Origin: Methylococcaceae bacterium UBA6146
GTDB lineage: Bacteria > Pseudomonadota > Gammaproteobacteria > Methylococcales > Methylomonadaceae
Reading direction: 5' to 3'
Assembly (NCBI GenBank): GCA_002422395.1
Contig: DIUY01000006.1
Span: 1 to 64,000 of the forward strand
Length of the DNA: 64,000 bases
How positions within the stretch are numbered: position 1 is the first letter of the stretch; every line of letters begins with the position of its first letter. Of the stretch, positions 61,442-64,000 are shown piece by piece. The position numbers were made by a program, and so were the translations under genes. The notes beneath the pieces were generated by a model. It did not search any database. It saw only the letters and a list, made by a program, of their open reading frames with translations, and was not told the origin of the DNA.

Positions 61442-62453
61442 GATTTTGCGTGAATTGAGTGATAAGGGTTGAGTGTTGTTGCCATTGCTGGCTTTGCATT
61501 AACTGCTCGCGGGTCATGGTTGGCTTACCTTGCATGCGTTGCAAGCGCCGTTCCCGAATAGGGTCTTGGGTAATCGGTAAGGTTTCGAGGACTTGCATGG
61601 CAGCGGATGGGTTGTTGCAAACCAGAATCATATCGCAACCGGCCTGTTGTGCCAGTCTGGCACGCTCAGGAAAATCCCCTACTGATGCCGCGCCTTCCAT
61701 GCTTAAGTCGTCACTAAACACGACGCCGTCAAATGCCAATTCCTGGCGCAATATCTGTTGTATCCAAAAGGGCGAAAATCCCGCCGGATGCGGATCACAG
61801 GCCGGATAGACAACATGCGCGGGCATAATGCCCTCCAAGCCTTCAGCAATCAACTGTTTAAAAGGCAGCAAGTCTTTGGCGCGGATACTGTCCAGATCAC
61901 GCCCATCCACCGGCAAGGTGAGGTGCGAATCTGACGCCACTGCACCATGCCCTGGAAAATGCTTGCCGGTTGCCGCCATGCCAGCCGCATTCATGCCTTT
62001 TCTGAAGGCACTGGCCAATTGGGTTGCAAGTGGACAATCTGTGGAAAACGAACGATCACCAATAATTTCGCTGATGCCGCAATCAATATCCAGCACGGGG
62101 GCAAAGCTGAAATCAACGCCCACCGCCAATAATTCGGCCGCCATAAGCCAGCCTGCGGATTGTGCCAGTTCGGGCGCCAACACATAGCTGGCTGCTGGCG
62201 GCAAACGCGTAAATCCGTTTTGAAAACGCTGCACCCGCCCGCCTTCCTGATCAACGGCAATCAAAATAGCGCCATCACGCGCGGCACGGATACTATCGAT
62301 AAGCTCAGTGACTTGTCCGGGATCTTGGTAATTGCGCGAAAAGAGGATGACCGCGCCGGTGTTGGGATGGTTGATGATGTCTTTTTCGTGTGCGGTCAGG
62401 GTCAAGCCCGCAACATCGAGCATGATCTGGCCGATAAAATGATAATTTGTCAT
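61434..62453 (-). CDS. nagZ: Beta-N-acetylhexosaminidase NagZ (family GH3)
   Basis: The 339-residue cytoplasmic enzyme has IAVDQEGGRVQRF near residues 64-76, the catalytic loop GKHFPGHGAVASDSHLTLP (about 164-182) with its histidine, and VFSDDLSMEGA with the catalytic aspartate (about 243-253). It removes N-acetylglucosamine from anhydro-muropeptides in cell-wall recycling. It overlaps hpt by 8 bp and is the first of three linked salvage genes. Confidence 0.93.
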   Translation of the reverse strand: MTNYHFIGQIMLDVAGLTLTAHEKDIINHPNTGAVILFSRNYQDPGQVTELIDSIRAARDGAILIAVDQEGGRVQRFQNGFTRLPPAASYVLAPELAQSAGWLMAAELLAVGVDFSFAPVLDIDCGISEIIGDRSFSTDCPLATQLASAFRKGMNAAGMAATGKHFPGHGAVASDSHLTLPVDGRDLDSIRAKDLLPFKQLIAEGLEGIMPAHVVYPACDPHPAGFSPFWIQQILRQELAFDGVVFSDDLSMEGAASVGDFPERARLAQQAGCDMILVCNNPSAAMQVLETLPITQDPIRERRLQRMQGKPTMTREQLMQSQQWQQHSTLITQFTQNHA

Positions 62454-62551
62454 AGTTTATGAAATGTGCAGTGGATCCCTAGCTGGCCATACCAAATTAC
62501 AGCCGCCAATAACTTTACATCATATCAGGAAATAAACACGCAAAAATCCCG

Positions 62552-64000
62552 TTAATTACTGCTCGAAGGGATGTAATACTTATGGCTTTTTTCCGCAATC
62601 CGTTTGTTTATAAAAAAACTGTTGCCGACGATTTTCTTTGCTTGTTTTTTTGCGCCGGACGCCAAGTCGGCTATATCAACATGCGATTGGCACAGGCTGG
62701 TCGACGCAGGGTCTACAATACCGACTGACAGGCTTATCATCGGAAAAAAGCACCGCCCCCCATTCCTGTTTTCGGCATAAATGCCACCGCTTTTTCTGTC
62801 CTGGTCGTTATAGTGACGGGGGACTGCCTTTCCAAAACTCACCAAGACCTCTTGACAGCATCTCAGCCAATCAGTGCAGGTAAAAACGACAATGAAGTCG
62901 TCGCCGCCTATATGCCCGACCATGCCGGAGTATCTGGCTATGCATTGGGTCAGCAAATGGGCCACCGCCTTAATCATGTCATCGCCTGCACTATAACCAT
63001 ATACATCATTGAAAGGCTTGAAATTATCCAGATCAAAATAGCCGACACTAAAAGGTTGTTTAGTTGCCAATAATTGGTTGATGTATTCATTGACAGGTAC
63101 GCTGCCCGGCAATAACGTCAGCGGATTGGCGTGTTTGGCGTGTTTGATTTTCTGGCGGGTAATTTCTTCAAGCAGATCCAGCACGGTGGCTATGCCGATA
63201 TAATCGCCGTTTTGGGTGACCACAAACGCAGGATCAGCGTCGTTGGTTGTTGTCAGTTGCCGGCTAACCAACTCTATGGACAAATGCTGCTCAACCGTTA
63301 ACGGCATTTTTTCTACAAATATTTTTACCGGTTTCTTGCCATATAACTCTATCCCATACCGGCTGGAAAACAGCCTGGAAAGAAACCGGTCACGGAAAAT
63401 AACCCCTGAAGCCACTTTGTTATCAACCAGAGGCAGAATAGTCAGTTCCCGGTTAAGCTGAAACAACTGCATAACCTCGCCAATAGCAGTTTCAGCTGAA
63501 ACCGGAGTGATCGGTTTGGCAAGATTAAATGCGGTCGCCGCATTAGCGGAACACAAGTCAGCACCCTCAACGGATAACCGTTTCTCGATAGCATTCAATG
63601 GCGGGATGCCATCGAATAGGTGCAGCGGGTCATCATCCGAGTGCTTACATGCGAACAACGCGCTATCAACCTTTTCCAAAAGGCCCGGTGTCGGTTTGGC
63701 AAAATAGTAACCTTGGGCATGGCTAATGCCCAGTTCCAGAATGGCATTGGCTTCGCTTTCTGTTTCGATACCTTCAGCAATCACATGACAATCAAGGGCA
63801 TCCGCTATAGTTTGAATACTCTGGACAAAATTAAGCTTAATCGGGTCGTTATCCAGCCCGGCAATAAAATGCTTATCTATTTTCACATATTCAGGCAACA
63901 ATTCTGACCATACCCGTAACCCTGAATAACCCGAACCAAAATCGTCAATGGCTATCTCAAAGCCCATATTCCGGCAATGCGTGACGGCCTGGATCATTGA
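62552..64000 (-). CDS. EAL-CBS-GGDEF cyclic-di-GMP protein (5' end beyond window)
   Basis: The frame is open to the last base, so the N-terminus is missing. The visible part has the second half of an EAL phosphodiesterase domain with IDDFGSGYSG, VKIDKHF, AEGIET and QGYYFAKP intact, a pair of CBS-like repeats (about 140-275 of the visible part) and a C-terminal GGDEF domain. In the last the signature is GGDDF instead of GGDEF and no upstream RxxD inhibitory site is evident. It probably breaks down cyclic-di-GMP; cyclase activity is less sure. It ends before a 98-bp gap to nagZ. Confidence 0.87.
   Translation of the reverse strand, partial: SMIQAVTHCRNMGFEIAIDDFGSGYSGLRVWSELLPEYVKIDKHFIAGLDNDPIKLNFVQSIQTIADALDCHVIAEGIETESEANAILELGISHAQGYYFAKPTPGLLEKVDSALFACKHSDDDPLHLFDGIPPLNAIEKRLSVEGADLCSANAATAFNLAKPITPVSAETAIGEVMQLFQLNRELTILPLVDNKVASGVIFRDRFLSRLFSSRYGIELYGKKPVKIFVEKMPLTVEQHLSIELVSRQLTTTNDADPAFVVTQNGDYIGIATVLDLLEEITRQKIKHAKHANPLTLLPGSVPVNEYINQLLATKQPFSVGYFDLDNFKPFNDVYGYSAGDDMIKAVAHLLTQCIARYSGMVGHIGGDDFIVVFTCTDWLRCCQEVLVSFGKAVPRHYNDQDRKSGGIYAENRNGGRCFFPMISLSVGIVDPASTSLCQSHVDIADLASGAKKQAKKIVGNSFFINKRIAEKSHKYYIPSSSN

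Noticed and set aside
1..64000. CRISPR arrays, tRNA and rRNA genes
   Set aside because: No regularly spaced repeats and no cloverleaf with TTCRANNC-type arm were seen on either strand by eye.

Overview
The window reads as chromosomal DNA of a gammaproteobacterium. Support comes from the divergent bamD / rluD-pgeF arrangement, the dacA-dat-ybeD-lipB-lipA cluster, RdgC, YjgA, PhoU-PstBAC, HemW and nagZ next to hpt and a methylthioinosine/methylthioadenosine phosphorylase. A PQQ-type sorbosone dehydrogenase, a fused ThiS-ThiG and many short hairpin repeats would suit a methanotroph-like (Methylococcales) genome. That placement is inference: no methane or methanol oxidation gene lies in the window. 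I saw no rRNA, tRNA, CRISPR array, integrase or full transposase.

Layout. 0.2-7.5 kb: housekeeping genes (DNA glycosylase-yjgA, rdgC, a Lpp-like lipoprotein beside an L,D-transpeptidase, phosphoglucomutase, ZIP transporter, pgeF, rluD). 7.6-19.6 kb: bamD, then a phosphate block of phoU-pstB-pstA-pstC, pstS with an upstream Pho-box-like site, an OprO/OprP-like porin, SixA phosphatase and a CHAD (polyphosphate-binding type) protein. 19.7-23.7 kb: D,D-carboxypeptidase, D-amino acid aminotransferase, ybeD, lipB, lipA. 23.9-37.8 kb: small membrane protein, SPFH protein with NfeD, pyrophosphatase, asparaginase, DHFR, DAHP synthase, ThiSG fusion, trmB, a dynamin-like GTPase, pyrE, hemW, htpX, sorbosone dehydrogenase.

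37.8-49.6 kb is accessory and defence-rich. A cytosine methyltransferase plus HNH endonuclease sits exactly between an N-terminal remnant of a type III mod gene and a C-terminal remnant of its res gene, as if one restriction system replaced the core of another. After purM and a small secreted protein comes a four-gene SMC/condensin-like operon recognisable as a Wadjet/MksBEFG-type anti-plasmid system. Its order is JetD-JetC-JetA-JetB and its JetD is short. This module is bracketed by a ~40-bp direct repeat: one copy is the 3' end of the adjacent vWA gene, the other a decayed relic beyond jetB.

49.6-54.8 kb is a MoxR-DUF58-DUF4381-vWA-vWA/TPR (Bat-type) operon, followed by a YihY-family membrane protein, a secreted choice-of-anchor I protein, a DUF2817 metallopeptidase with a broken GNAT fragment behind it, the phosphorylase/hpt/nagZ salvage cluster, and an EAL-CBS-GGDEF protein cut by the window edge.

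The intergenic DNA carries several small mobile-looking repeats. The clearest family has two ~90-bp copies (14.3 and 31.2 kb) in opposite orientation, each flanked by its own exact 8-9-bp direct repeat. A second family (23.66 and 37.79 kb) supplies the last codons and stop of lipA.
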